Positions 21,796 through 33,100 of a stretch of DNA of 64,000 bases are shown here, piece after piece. Made by a program: the position numbers and the translations under genes. Position 1 is the stretch's first letter. Each line of letters begins with the position of its first letter. Source of the stretch: Nicotiana tabacum (lineage: Eukaryota; Streptophyta; Magnoliopsida; Solanales; Solanaceae); contig NC_134101.1 of assembly GCF_000715075.1 (NCBI RefSeq), positions 24,668,822 through 24,732,821 of the forward strand. The letters run 5' to 3'. The notes under the pieces are model-generated. The model was not told the origin of the DNA and made no database searches. It saw nothing but the letters and a program-made list of their open reading frames with translations.

Positions 21796-22463
21796 TTTTA
21801 TTGAAAAATTTATAGATAAAAGATGTATATTGAAAGGACTTGATTAATTGGTTGTACCTGTGTTTATTATTCGTTTGAGTAGTATTTTACGGTATTCTTG
21901 TTGCCTTGCAGTTTAAATCACTAGTTGATTTGTGTTGCTATCACTGCTATTTGTTTTCTATTATTTTATATATCATATTGCACAAGTTATTAGATTAGTG
22001 AGTGTCTTGACTGTACCTCGTCTCTACTGCACTGAGGTTAGTCTTGATACTTACTGGGTACCGACCGTGGTGTACTCATAATACACTTCTGCACATTTTT
22101 GTGCAGAGCTAGGTATTGGAGATATCGGATTCGGACAGAGTTAGAGTGGGATCGCAAGGATTCAAGGTAGAGCTGCTTGGTCGTCGCAGTTCCTTGGAGC
22201 ATTTTATTGTACTGTTATTTATTATTCAAATAGTATTGAGTATTCAATCCTTGCGATTATTTCATGTATTCAGTTAGAGTTCGTGACTCAGTACTACCAG
22301 TCTTGGGAGGTTTTTAAAATTATTTCCACTTTTGGTTTCGACACGTGTATTAAATTATATCTTTAAAAAAATGGCTTGAATTATGATTATAATCGGCTTA
22401 CTTAGTCTTAGAGACTAAGTGCCATCACGACGCTTGTGGTGGAATTTTTAGGTCGTGACAAGT

Positions 22464-22475
22464 TGGTATCATAGC
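22464..22475 (+). promoter_or_regulatory. Primer-binding site of the LARD-like element
   Basis: TGGTATCATAGC lies three bases after the LTR end and differs by one base from the tRNA-Met site TGGTATCAGAGC. It confirms that the left long repeat is the 5' LTR. Confidence 0.75.
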
Positions 22476-25038
22476 TCTAGGTTCATAGGTTCTACGAGTC
22501 ACGAACGAGTTTAGTAGAGTCTTGCGGATCGGTACGGAGAAGTACGGAGACGTCTGTACTTATCTTAGAGAGGCTACAGAGCTAGTAGGACTAAGTATTC
22601 ACTTCTTTCATTCTTTATCGTGTGGCATTTATTCAGCTTGAAGCGTATATCTTATGTTCTTTTGCATCCACTCGTGTATGAAATTGCGCACTCGGTATCA
22701 ACTATGCGCAAACGGTTCGGTATACTACAGAGGGGTTATAAGGGAGCCAAGGTATCTCAATCATTATTACGACGTGTCGTCCAGATCGAGGATGCGAAAA
22801 GTATTGAGAGATCATTCAGTTGTGCACATTGGGGTGCAGCGGGTTCTGACATCTGGTTAATAAGTATGATATAAGGAAGGTTTAATTAATTGCCTAATCA
22901 TCACAATTGTGGTAGGGTCACGAAGTGGATGTAGATCTAAAATAGTTGGTGGTATGAGAGACTAAGTAGTTCATATGGGATTTCTATTTAGCGAAGGGTA
23001 CATATTGATAGCCAAGGCACTGGAAAAAGCAATTTTAACTGCCACGAGGGTGACATGCACCAAATAAATGGCTTGAGGTGTCTTATGACTGGTAAAGGTT
23101 AGTATTGTGGATCATCGGCATGTGTCCTATGGCTTCGCGCCAAGTGAAGGGAGTCCACTATCAACGATCAGATTGCGGGTCATGTGTTATATCAGTTTTG
23201 GCCTGAGATGTATTTACGTGGTAATGAAAGGTTCTCCGAAACTTGTATATGATTAAGGAGTGAGATTTGTGTGGGATGATACTGGGGCTTGCAGTATTCC
23301 TGCGTCCTTAATAATTCTACATTTCAGTACCAGCGGGGTCACAACAACAATTTCAAAATATTCGGGGTGCTACAGTAAGTTCTTTTAATGCACCATCAGC
23401 ACGGGGTTCTTACAGTGGTTATTCCAGTTAATACTCCACGTGAATAGTCAGTTAGAGGTGGAGGACAGATGGGTATAGGGTGCCTAAGAGGTGGAGGCAC
23501 GACCCGTTGATATAATCGCTATTATTTTAGCTGAGGCCGATACACCAGATGGTGTCATTACATGTACGATCCTGATTCTGTTATAAAAGGATATTTTCCC
23601 TTAATTTGATTCAGTTCTGAATATTGAGGTGAGTCCTCCAATTATGCTCCGCTTATGGGTGAGCTTCGTAATTGTGTGACCCACTTATATGTTTATCCCT
23701 GTTGGGAGAGTTGAAGATGTGAGCCTGTGTCGGTCATTTTTATTTTTGTGCACCATTGAGGGCTATAAGTCCAAAAGTAATTTTTATTATTCACTACAAT
23801 GGGTTTTATATGTTTCGGAATAATTGATTCCAATTGTTTTTATGAATTTTATGCCCTACCAGTATGAGTGTTCATTATATGTTTACGAAATTTATTTAAA
23901 AGAAGAAAGAAAGGAAATTGAAAATGTCAATTGGCGAAATGTGCAAAATACTTGTGATTCGGAGTTGAGGACGAGATCCTCGCATTTTTATATGATGTGA
24001 AATATTTAAACCGGGCTACAAGCCGCGGTGGAAGTTATATAAGGACGAGGTCCTTGTGGTGAAATATTTATGAGTTTAAATTCTCCCTTTGTGAAGTTTA
24101 ATTTGTACTATAGTACTGATAGGGAGTTATGCCTGATATGCTTATGTGATAATTCTTTTATGTGTTTTTGTGCCATAATTCTGCTGTAATTATTGAGTTT
24201 TAGCCTACGAGGTGAGTGCCCAGGTGGCGTTAAATATGACTCGTTACGTCGGGTAAATAGTTATGAAGTCTTCATGCTTCACATTTTGCTGTCAGTGTTG
24301 TGAAAATTCAAAACGAGGTTTTGGTTAATATGAGATTAATTGGAAATGTTATAATCGATTATGAACAACTATTAAGACCAGAGATATGGTGATGGGCATA
24401 CATATGATGTGCTTCATGTCCTGATATCATTATGATAATGCGGTGCTTGTAATGATGAGATTAGTGTTATTGATATAAATACATTGTGGTGCTTTGTTGG
24501 GTTGTGGATGTGTTGTTAGGAGTTGTTTTGGTGTTACTCTTGCAGGTGGATAGGCCCCATTTACAAGGGAGACTCTGCCGAAATTTTTGTAAAATTTGGG
24601 AGTTAGTAAAATTTGGTACATTGAGACATGCGAAAGAAGAGATAAGTTATGTTATGTGTTTGAGAGCGGACTCTACTTCTAATTCAAGGGCAAATGATCC
24701 TAAGTGGGGGAGAATGTAACATCCCGAAAATATTTCGAAGTACTTAACACTAAAAAGAAAATTGATGTGTGCGTAGACACGAGTTGCTATAGCCAGTTGA
24801 CACTAATACCGTGCGTTGTTATGAAAATCAGGCTTTTTGGAAATGTTTGGAGTGTAAGAAATTGGTCTTAAAGTTTACAAATATGGATAAAAGAAATAAT
24901 CTCAATTGAGATGGTGTTGTCGGGCTTATCTCAAATGCGGTAATGTGGGATCAACCGGGAGTAAAGGTGTAAAAGTAAAATCATCAATTTGGTAACCTCA
25001 GAATAATTTTTAGCACGTTCGAGGATGAACGTTTGTTT
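22476..25038 (+). other. Interior of LARD-like element with degenerate gag relic
   Basis: No intact reading frame longer than about 85 codons. The stretch 23330-23600 resembles the end of gag in the other elements (GGTGGAGGACAGATGGGTA and a decayed counterpart of the ARFYAFPARPDVEASDAVI segment), so the element derives from a gag-pol chromovirus. Identifiable RT and integrase motifs are absent. The rest appears non-coding. Confidence 0.6.
24717..25015 (+). mobile_element. Fragment starting like an LTR of another family
   Basis: GTGGGGGAGAA followed by TGTAACATCCCG looks like a polypurine tract and LTR start, yet lies inside the element about 335 bp before the true 3' LTR. It may be the start of another family's LTR captured during reverse transcription or by insertion and deletion. 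Confidence 0.4.
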
Positions 25039-25051
25039 AAGAGGTGGAGAA
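25039..25051 (+). promoter_or_regulatory. Polypurine tract of the LARD-like element
   Basis: AAGAGGTGGAGAA directly precedes the 3' LTR start TGTAACGACCC. The identical tract precedes the LTR at 56480, and its complement lies beside the LTR at 39449, linking these elements to one lineage. Confidence 0.8.
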
Positions 25052-25861
25052 TGTAACGACCCGACTTGTCGTTTTAAGAATTAACGCCTCGTTCAGTGAC
25101 TTAAGGTCTCGAGCAGTTTCGCAATATGTATTATGACCCACAGGTGTGGTCGAGTTGAATTACTGAAGATTCAGAATTAAATTAAAAGAACAATCCTTAT
25201 TTAGAAGCTTAAATGTAAAGAGTGGACCAGAGAGTTGACTTTTGAGCAAACTACTCCGAATGGAATTTTGATGATGTCAATAGCTCCGTATGGCGATTAT
25301 GGACTTAGGAGCGTGTCCGGAAAATTATTTGGAGGTCTGTAGTGGAGTTAGGCTTGAAATGGTGAAAGATGATTTTTTGGAAAGTTTGACCGGGGGGGTT
25401 GACTTTTTGATATCGGGGTCGGAATCCGATTTTGGAAATTGGAATAGCTTCGTTGTGCCATTTCTGACTTGTGTGCAAAATTTGAGGTCATTCGGACGTG
25501 GTTTTAGAGGTTTCGACGTTATTTGTGGAATTCGAAAATTTCTATGTTCATTAGGCTTGAATCCGTGTGTAATTCGTGTTTTTGGTGTTGTTGAAGGTGA
25601 TTTGAAGGTTCGACTAAGTTCGTATGATATTATGGGATGCTTTGGTATGTTTGGTTGAGGTCCCAAGGACCTCAGGTGTGTTTCGGGTGTGTTTTAGGCT
25701 ACTTTGGATGATGATTTGCTGGTATCTGGTGTTGTTCTTCGCGTTCGCGAGGAGCCTCTCGCGTTCGCGAAGAAGGATTTGACTTCTGGGATTTTGTTCT
25801 TCGCATTCGCGAATAGACTCTCCCGTTCGCGAAGAAGGAAATCTCTGTTGCAATAGTCTGA

Positions 25862-26225
25862 TTTTGGAGGATTATATCTCGTAATCTATAAGGGATTTGG
25901 AGATGATCCAAAAATAAAAATTGTAGCCCTTTGTATCTAGTTTTCAGAAAGGTAAACCAATTATCATTTGGAGTTGTGTACCAAAGGTTATGGTGGTTAC
26001 ACTACAGGCTATCTGGGAAGAGTTTGGAAATATCTGTTGAACAGGGCTGACTTTGGAAGCTTATATATCGCAATATATGAGGAAAGAGGAAATGAGCAAT
26101 AAATAAAAGTTATAACCCTTTGAGTCTACTTTTCAAAAAGTTAAACCATTTGTAATATGGAGTTTTGTACAAAAAGTTATGACCATTATACTAGAGGCTG
26201 TCTGAGAAGAGTTTGAAAATGATTG
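25862..26225 (+). repeat. Diverged tandem dimer of about 180 bp in 3' LTR
   Basis: The stretch from about 25865 to 26025 reappears diverged at about 26057-26218 (shared TATATCTCGTAAT-like start, CCCTTTG, AGTTTTCA, TTTGGAGTT, GTTATG, GAGGCT and GAAGAGTTTGAAAAT). The 5' LTR has a single hybrid copy beginning like the first and ending like the second, as expected of deletion between the two. An antisense version of the same dimer is in the solo LTR at about 46400-46790. Confidence 0.7.
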
Positions 26226-27444
26226 TTGGAGAATTTGTTCATCGCGAACGCGAGGGAAGGGTCACGAACGCGAAGAACAAATCTCTGGGCAGCAGAATAA
26301 AGTCCAAATTCATCTCATTCTTCCATTTTTGGACCAAGGAAGCTCGGGTGATTCGCTTTTTCGAGAGATTTTCAAGGAAAACATTGGGGTAAGAATTCCT
26401 AACTTGATTTTGGTTAAATTCCATGAATCTAGTGTTGTTTTTATCACTAAATTAGTGAATTGGGTTGAAAATGGTAGAAATCCTCTAGAATTTAATTTAA
26501 GATTTGAATGGCGATTAGTCATCGAAATTTGATATTTTTGGTATGGTTGAACTCGTATCGGAATAGGTGTTCGGATTTCGTAAAAATTTTGTCGGGTTCC
26601 AAGGAGCGGGCCCCGCGCTGACTTTTTAGAATAAAAATTTTAAGTTGGTGTTTTATTATCCGAAATTATTTATGATGAATTTTAATGAAGTGGTACAATT
26701 AATTTGGATAGATTTGAGCTGACAGGAGGACAATTCAAGCAAGAAAGCGATTTTGGAATATTGGCATAACTTTAATAAGGTAAGTATCTTGCCTAACCTC
26801 GAGTGGGGGAATTACCCCTTAGGCATTGAGTCTTATATGAAAATTGTGTGATTTGAAAGCCGTGTACGCGAGGTGACGAGTACGTACTAAGGCATATATG
26901 TGGAAATTTTATTGGTTTAAAGTTTTAGGCATTCTTATTTATTAAATTAGATAGTTGTTGGCATTAGTAAATCTTTGAATTATCACGCCTCATTCCTTAT
27001 TTGTCAAGTTTGTATTTTATATAATAACTTGGTGTTATTGTCATTTGGATTTTATGTGAATTACGTGTGTTTGTTGATTTGATATTTTTCTTGGAATTAA
27101 ATTCATGATGGAATCCTTATAGGCAAATATTTATTAAATAAGTTTAAATTGAGGAGTTAATATAATTATCAAGAATTTGGATTGATGAAGGTGTTGCCCT
27201 ATACTGAGTATTTTTCACCTTTGTTGATTGTTTTGAGGTTTTATATACGTTTTGTGGAGCCTTGGGCTATTTGTTGAAGAATTTATTGATTTAGCTACAT
27301 ATTTGGAATTTGGTTTTGGTTTGGCAAATTGTGATATGAATTGTTGTATTGTGTTGTGGTTTAAACACTCTCCTTGATGTTATTTATGCTTCCTACCTTG
27401 CTTGTTAATGATATACATGTGCTTGGTAAGAAAGAGTGTAATGC

Positions 27445-27710
27445 ACGAAGGGTGATGTCGTGTCATTTGAACTATATTATCATGCGAGGGAGAGTATAAA
27501 GCACGAAGGGTGATGTTGTGCCATTTGAGAGTGTAAAGCACGAAGGGTGATGCCGTACCATTTGAGAGTCTAAAGCACGAAGGATGATGCCGTGCTATTT
27601 CATTTATATTATTAGGTGAGGATGAGAGCAAAAGCACGAAGGGTGATGCCGTGCAATTATTTTTATATTATCATATATTCATGGCACGAAAGGTGTTTCC
27701 GTGCAGGCGA
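27445..27710 (+). repeat. Tandem hairpin array GCACG-N11-CGTGC (3' LTR)
   Basis: Counterpart of 20852-21120 with the same number and order of units. Several stems are damaged by single transitions, for example CGTGT near 27453. Confidence 0.85.
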
Positions 27711-28080
27711 GGACGAGAGACATACATTATATTGTGATATCATTTTGTTGTGTATACATTCATGCCTTTATCTTGAGATGTCATTGTGCACCTTTGTTTT
27801 CTATGTGACTTGTAGTCGTTGTTGCTTCCTGTGTGCCTCCACTTTATTTCTTTTATTGTTATTGGCATTTCGCTCACCTAGTTAGTACTGTTATATGTAT
27901 GCACGGTGAGAAAGATATAAATGCATGAAGGGTGTTACCGTGCCAATTGATTTGATCTACATATATGTATTGGGTGAGAATGAGACAAGTGCACGAAGGT
28001 ATTGCCGTGCCATTTGATGTGATACGTTGAATATATTTCTCACGCTAGGAAAGTTAAATGAGGTGTCACAAGGTAACTTT

Positions 28081-28330
28081 TATTTGAAAGAATTATATTT
28101 GAAGGATATTTACTTGAAAGAATTATATTTGAAGAATATTTACTTGAAAGAATTATATTTGAAGGATATTTACTTGATTGAAAGATATTTACTTGAAAGA
28201 ATTATATTGGAAGGATATTTACTTGAAAGAATTATCTTCGAAAGATATTTATTTGAAAGAATTATAATGGAAGGATATTTATTTGAAGGAAGTATATTCG
28301 AAATATATTTATTGAAAAGGATTATATTCT
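28081..28330 (+). repeat. 30-bp tandem array in 3' LTR
   Basis: The same GAAAGAATTATATTTGAAGG-type units as at 21510-21795, with three rather than four near-perfect copies. The unit change occurred after the LTRs were made identical at integration. Confidence 0.9.
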
Positions 28331-29007
28331 AGAGACTTTTATTGAAAAACTTATAGATAAAAGATGTATATTGAAAGGACTTGATTAATTGATTGTACCT
28401 ATGTTTATTATTCGTTTGAGTAATATTTTGCGGTATTCTTGTTGCCTTGATGTTTAAATCACTAGTTGATTTGTGTTGCTATCACTGCTATTTGTTTTCT
28501 ATTATTTTGTATATCATATTGCACAGGTTATTAGATTAGTTAGTGTCTTGACTGTACCTCGTCTCTACTCCACTGAGGTTAGTCTTGATATTTACTGGGT
28601 ACCGACCGTGGTTTACTCATACTACATTTCTGCACATTTTTGTGCAGAGCCAGGTATTGGAGATATCGGACTCGGACAGAGTTAGAGTGGGATCGCAAGA
28701 ATTCAAGGTAGAGCTGCTTGGTCGTCGCAGTTCCTTAGAGTCTTTCGATTTTATTGTACTGTTATTTATTATTCAAATAGTATTGAGTATTCGATCCTTG
28801 CGATCATTTCATGTATTCAGTTAGAGTTCGTGACTCAGTACTACCAGTCTTGGGAGGTTTTTAAAATTATTTCCACTTTTGGTTTCGACACGTGTATTAA
28901 ATTATATCTTTAAAAAAATGGCTTGAATTATGATTATAATCGGCTTACTTAGTCTTAGAGACTAAGTGTCATCACGATGCTTGTGGTGGGATCTTTGGGT
29001 CGTGACA

Positions 29008-29283
29008 TTTCTCTTCCTAATTGGGATTTTGGGTGTTTTTAACGTTAAAATTTGAGGGAAATTATGTGGTAATGACAAGTGGATTTTGGATTTTGGGGTA
29101 GATGTTTGAGTTACAGAAACTTATTAGAAAAGGTTTAATCTATGGAAACATATCATAATATTGGAGTCGGTTTTTCCAGAAGACATGGTGCTCTTTATTT
29201 TTCTTTTTACTTTAAATATGTGTCATGGTCGTTCTGCGGAGGCCATTGCTAAGTTGCAAGCTAAGGTTCATAATGGATTTCTA
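29008..29283. other. Spacer between elements
   Basis: About 275 bp of AT-rich sequence with no gene, repeat or terminus that I recognise. Confidence 0.5.
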
Positions 29284-29786
29284 TGTCACGTCCTTAGTAG
29301 TTAACTAAGTACACGTAGGGCACTTGACAACTCGCTCACGATCTTGCATAACTTGCTCATGTTCTTGCTACGCCAAGTCAGCCTTACTACACTCAAAATC
29401 GCTAAGAGAATGGTAGAAAGAACACAAGAGAATTGTTAAAGGAATCTTTGTATTAGAGAGAACTTGAATTGTTTGCATGGTGAATTACAAATGAATGGTC
29501 CCCTTTATATACTAGTCTCCTAGGGGTTAATGTGTAAATATTAATTGTTATATAAGTCCTTAATATTTACAAGATAAAGGGTTTCTCTAGAATTCTCTAC
29601 AAGCCTAGAAGATTTCAAGGACTTTTCTAGCAAATCCATAGGAATCTAGGGTCTTCCAAAGGAAATGTCCATACTTTTCTAGAATCTTCTCACAAATGCT
29701 AGTCTTCCTCCTATGTAAGCTTCCACATGGCTTTAATATATGCCAAATGGCACCTATGTGGCATGATGACATGGCGGGTCATCACA
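29284..29786 (-). mobile_element. 3' LTR of element 3
   Basis: 503 bp, matching 34577-35078. On the minus strand it begins TGTGATGACCC and ends GGACGTGACA. The terminal dyad GATGAC-N7-GTCATC lies at 29765-29783. The pol reading frame runs on into it to a stop at 29711. Confidence 0.9.
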
Positions 29787-32700
29787 CTCCCCCCACCTAA
29801 TGTTGCGACGACCGCGGTGCAATGCTGCTGCATAAACTCTCGGATCTTATCTTTGAATTGCCATAAGTCTTCATATCGTTCCCATGTAGCCTCCTCCGGT
29901 GGTTGCCCTTTCCAATGGACAAGGAACATAGCAGTGGCTTTTTTCCCTTGTATTCGCCTGGCCTGGTAATCCATGATAGCCTCAATCTCCCTATCATGCG
30001 AGGAGGTGATAGTCATAGGAGCTTGACTTTATTGTCCCCTACTCGGATCATCCTTATCTTCATGATATGGCTTAAGCATGCTGGCATGGAAGACAGGGTA
30101 GATCTTAAGATATTATGGCATGTCAAGCTTGTATGAGATTTTGCCTACCTTGGCGACGATCTTAAATGGCCCTTCATATTTGCGAATCAGATTCTGATGC
30201 ATTCCCCGTAGTGCCTTGAATTGTCTTGGGTTAAACTTCACCATGACCATGTCCCCAACTCTATAGTCCGTGGGATGCCGCTTACGGTCCGCAAACTTTT
30301 TCATCTTCTTAGTTGCCTTATCCAAGTAGGACTTAGCAGTGTCAAGTTGGTCCTCCCATCCTTTGGCCATATGATAAGCCCCCAAACTCTTTCCCCCGAA
30401 CGCGACTGGTAATGAATGTAGAGTATGTGGTTGTTGGCCTGTGGCTAGCTCAAATGGTGTCCGCCCCGTGGACTCACTCCGCTGCAAGTTATAAGAGAAT
30501 TGGGGGATGTCTAGGAGCCTTGACCAATCTTTCTGATGCGCGCTTACATAATGCCTCAAATAGCATTCTAGTAAGGCATTGACCTATTTCGTTTGTTCAT
30601 CCGTCTGTGGGTGGAAACTAGTGGGAAAGTGCAGTTCCGTGCCAAGTATGTCGAATAACTCTCTCTAAAAGTTTCCAGTAAAACAGGCGTCTCGATCACT
30701 GATAATATGCCTTGGTAAGCCCCAATACTTCACCACGTTCTTAAAGAATAGTTTGGCAGCTTCCTTGGCAGTGCAACCTGGTGAGGCAGACATGAAGGTG
30801 GCATATTTGGAAAATTTATCCACTACCACCATAATAGTACCATAACCATCGGACTTCGGTAGGCAAGTGATAAAGTCCATGGTCACGCTCTCCCATGGAC
30901 GTTCTGCAACTGGTAGTGGCTCCAAAAGTCCTCCGGGTTTTTGTTGCTCAACCTTGTCCTGTTGACAGACAAGACAAGTCTGCACATAACACTCTATGTT
31001 ATCTCGCATGCGTGGCCAATAATAGACTGACTCAACCAAGGCCCTAGTGTGACGTTGGCCTGGATGACCAGCCCACATTGTGTCATGACTCTCTCTTATT
31101 ATTCACCGTCTAATGTCTCCAAACTTAGGCACGTAAACCCACCGACCTGTGGTAAGTTGTAGGCCGTCTTTGACCCAAAAACGTCTCGTATTGCCCTGGT
31201 TGGCTAACTCGATAAGTTGTTTGGCTGTTGGATCATGCTGCACGCCTTCTTTTATAACCTCGCGAATGTCCTATCTTGTTGAAGTGATTGCAGCAAGCTC
31301 AGCTTTCCGGCTCAAGGCATCGGCTATGACGTTACCTTTGCCCGGCTTATACTCAAGCACATAACCAAATTCAGCCAAGAAATCCTTCCACCGGGCCTGT
31401 TTTGGTGTAAGCTTCTTCTGCGTCTGAAAGTAATTAGTAGCTTTATTGTCGGTCTTGACCATGAACCTCGACCCAAGCAAATAATGTCGCCATGTATGAA
31501 GGCGATGCACAATAGCAGTCATCTCTTTCTCTTGCACTGTGTAACGCCGCTCCGTCTCATTTAACTTGCGGCTCTCAAATGCTATGTGATGCTTATCCTG
31601 CATAAAGACACCCCTGATGGCAAACTCTGAGGCATTTGTATGCACCTCAAATGTCTTGGCAAAGTCAAGTAATGCCCAGCCTGGCTCCTCTGTTACAGCT
31701 TCCTTGAGGTCTTCAAACATCTTTTGATAATGCTCCGTCCAAACTCATGGCTTGTTCTTCTTTAGCAACTCAGTCAATGGTGCGGCCTTTGCTGAGTATC
31801 CACTAATGAACCGACGATAGTAGTTAACAAGGCCAAGGAAGGATCTCAACTCAGTTACCTTTATAGGTGCCTCCCACTCCTGGATAGCACGTACCTTAGC
31901 CTCGTCCATGCGTAGTTTGTCATTGCTAATAACATGGCCTAGTGTACCTTTGATTGCGAAAACTCGCATTTCTCCCTCTTGATGTATAGCTCGTTCTCCT
32001 GCAAGACTTGTAAAACCTTCCTTAAGTGCTCCATATGCTCCTCCAAGGTATTGTTATAGATTACTATGTCGTCTAGGTAGACTACCACGAATTGATCAAG
32101 GTAGGGATGGAAAATCTTGTTCATAAAGGTGCAAAATGTGGCCGGTGCATTAGTTAAGCCGAAGGGCATCACCAACAACTCAAAGGCTCCATATCTCGTC
32201 ACACATGTTGTCTTCGGCTCATCCCCTTCTGCAATGCAAACCCGGTAGTAGCCCTTGCGAAGATCCACCTTAGTAAAGTACTTGGCTTGCCCAAGTCTAT
32301 CGAACAAGTCATCAATGAGGGGGATCAGGTACTTATTCTTCATTGTGACCTTATTAAGTGCTCGGTAGTCTATGCACAAGAGCATCGATCCATCCTTCTT
32401 CTTCAGGAATGATACTGGTGTGCCAAAAAGTGCCTTTGATGGGAGAATATGACCAGCATCTAGTAGCTCTTTCAATTGTTTCTTGAGCTCCTCTAACTCG
32501 GGCGGTGCCATACGATATGGGGCAAATGCAGGGGGCTTAGCCCCGGGCTCCAACTCGATCTTGTGATCCACCTCCCGCCAAGGCGGCAAGTGCTTAGGCA
32601 ACTCCTCGGGCATAACATCTTTGTTTTCCTCAAGCAACTTCATTATGCAAGGCGGCAGTGTCTCTTGAAAACTCTTTTCTTCCTCCAGACTTGCGATGGT

Positions 32701-33100
32701 TGCCACGAACGTCGGGTCCCCTTTCTTAATCCCCTTGACAACCTGCATACATGAGAGTTGTGCTTGGCTCTGTCCGTATGTCATAGTCACTGTAGGTACC
32801 ATTCAAGCTCCTTCTCGCTCCATAACCAAGAGATGTTGGAGGTAGGGGTCGATCAAAGTATGACAATGTTTAAAGAACTCTTGCCCTAATATGATGTCAA
32901 AGATATCCATAGCGGTTACAGTAAAGTTTGTCATACCTTTCCAAGTTCCCAATTTGACACCAACTCCATTAGCTACCCCACGAGCATTCTGTACTTCGGC
33001 ATTCACAGTCTTAACGCGAGAGGTTGTTGGAGCAATCTTCAATTTTAGTCTCTTTGCGGCAGCCTCAGTCACGGAATTATGAGTTGCTACAGTATCTACC
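29711..33100 (-). pseudogene. pol of element 3: protease to chromodomain (broken)
   Basis: The protease active-site region near 33096 reads DTVATHNSV, with Val where DTGA is expected, so it is probably inactive even apart from the stops. RT (32802-31939) has [25 protein letters not shown] and the catalytic YLDD at 32068-32079. RNase H follows at 31720-31271 (VHTNASEFAI, VKTDNKATNY). Integrase is at 31078-30113 (CLVCQQDK, MDFITCLPKS, SDRDACF). The chromodomain at about 29995-29825 has FLVHWKGQPPEEATWERYED, a canonical hydrophobic and aromatic pattern for methylated-histone binding. The frame continues through the polypurine tract into the LTR, ending at 29711. Stops and frame changes split it into about seven pieces. 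Confidence 0.9.
29787..29799 (-). promoter_or_regulatory. Polypurine tract of element 3
   Basis: On the minus strand TAGGTGGGGGGAG lies immediately before the 3' LTR start. It is G-richer than the GAGGTGGAGAA tract of the Tekay-like elements. Confidence 0.75.

Larger units (their letters stand above)
18763..22460 (+). mobile_element. 5' LTR of the LARD-like element
   Basis: The LTR aligns with 25052-29007 from TTAAGAATTAACGC onward; the first ~20 bp are lost. It ends GGTCGTGACA at 22460. It carries palindromic TTCGCGTTCGCGAAG-type repeats near 19430-19510, the hairpin array at 20852-21120, the 30-bp array at 21510-21795, a TA microsatellite near 21370 that is nearly absent in the other LTR, and a perfect CTGCAC-ATTTTT-GTGCAG hairpin at 22089-22106. 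Compared with the 3' LTR it lacks about 285 bp corresponding to 25905-26185. Confidence 0.85.
18763..29007 (+). mobile_element. Non-autonomous LTR element (LARD-like), about 10.2 kb
   Basis: Two direct long repeats (18763-22460 and 25052-29007) flank a 2.6-kb interior with a primer-binding site after the left copy and a polypurine tract before the right one. The interior codes for no intact protein but retains a degenerate gag stretch. Long LTRs with a short non-coding interior fit the LARD type that depends on a related Ty3/gypsy element. The left LTR lacks about 20 terminal bases, so no target duplication can be read. Confidence 0.8.
25052..29007 (+). mobile_element. 3' LTR of the LARD-like element
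   Basis: The LTR begins TGTAACGACCC and ends GGGTCGTGACA, about 3.96 kb. A perfect terminal dyad AACGAC-N7-GTCGTT is at 25055-25073. It contains the tandem dimer at 25862-26225 that is mostly deleted in the 5' LTR, the hairpin array at 27445-27710, the 30-bp array at 28081-28330 and the CTGCAC hairpin at 28630-28647. Confidence 0.88.

Noticed and set aside
22620..22874. 84-residue ORF in the LARD-like interior as a possible captured gene
   Set aside because: No recognisable motif; it overlaps another frame of similar length and lies in the usual leader-to-gag region.
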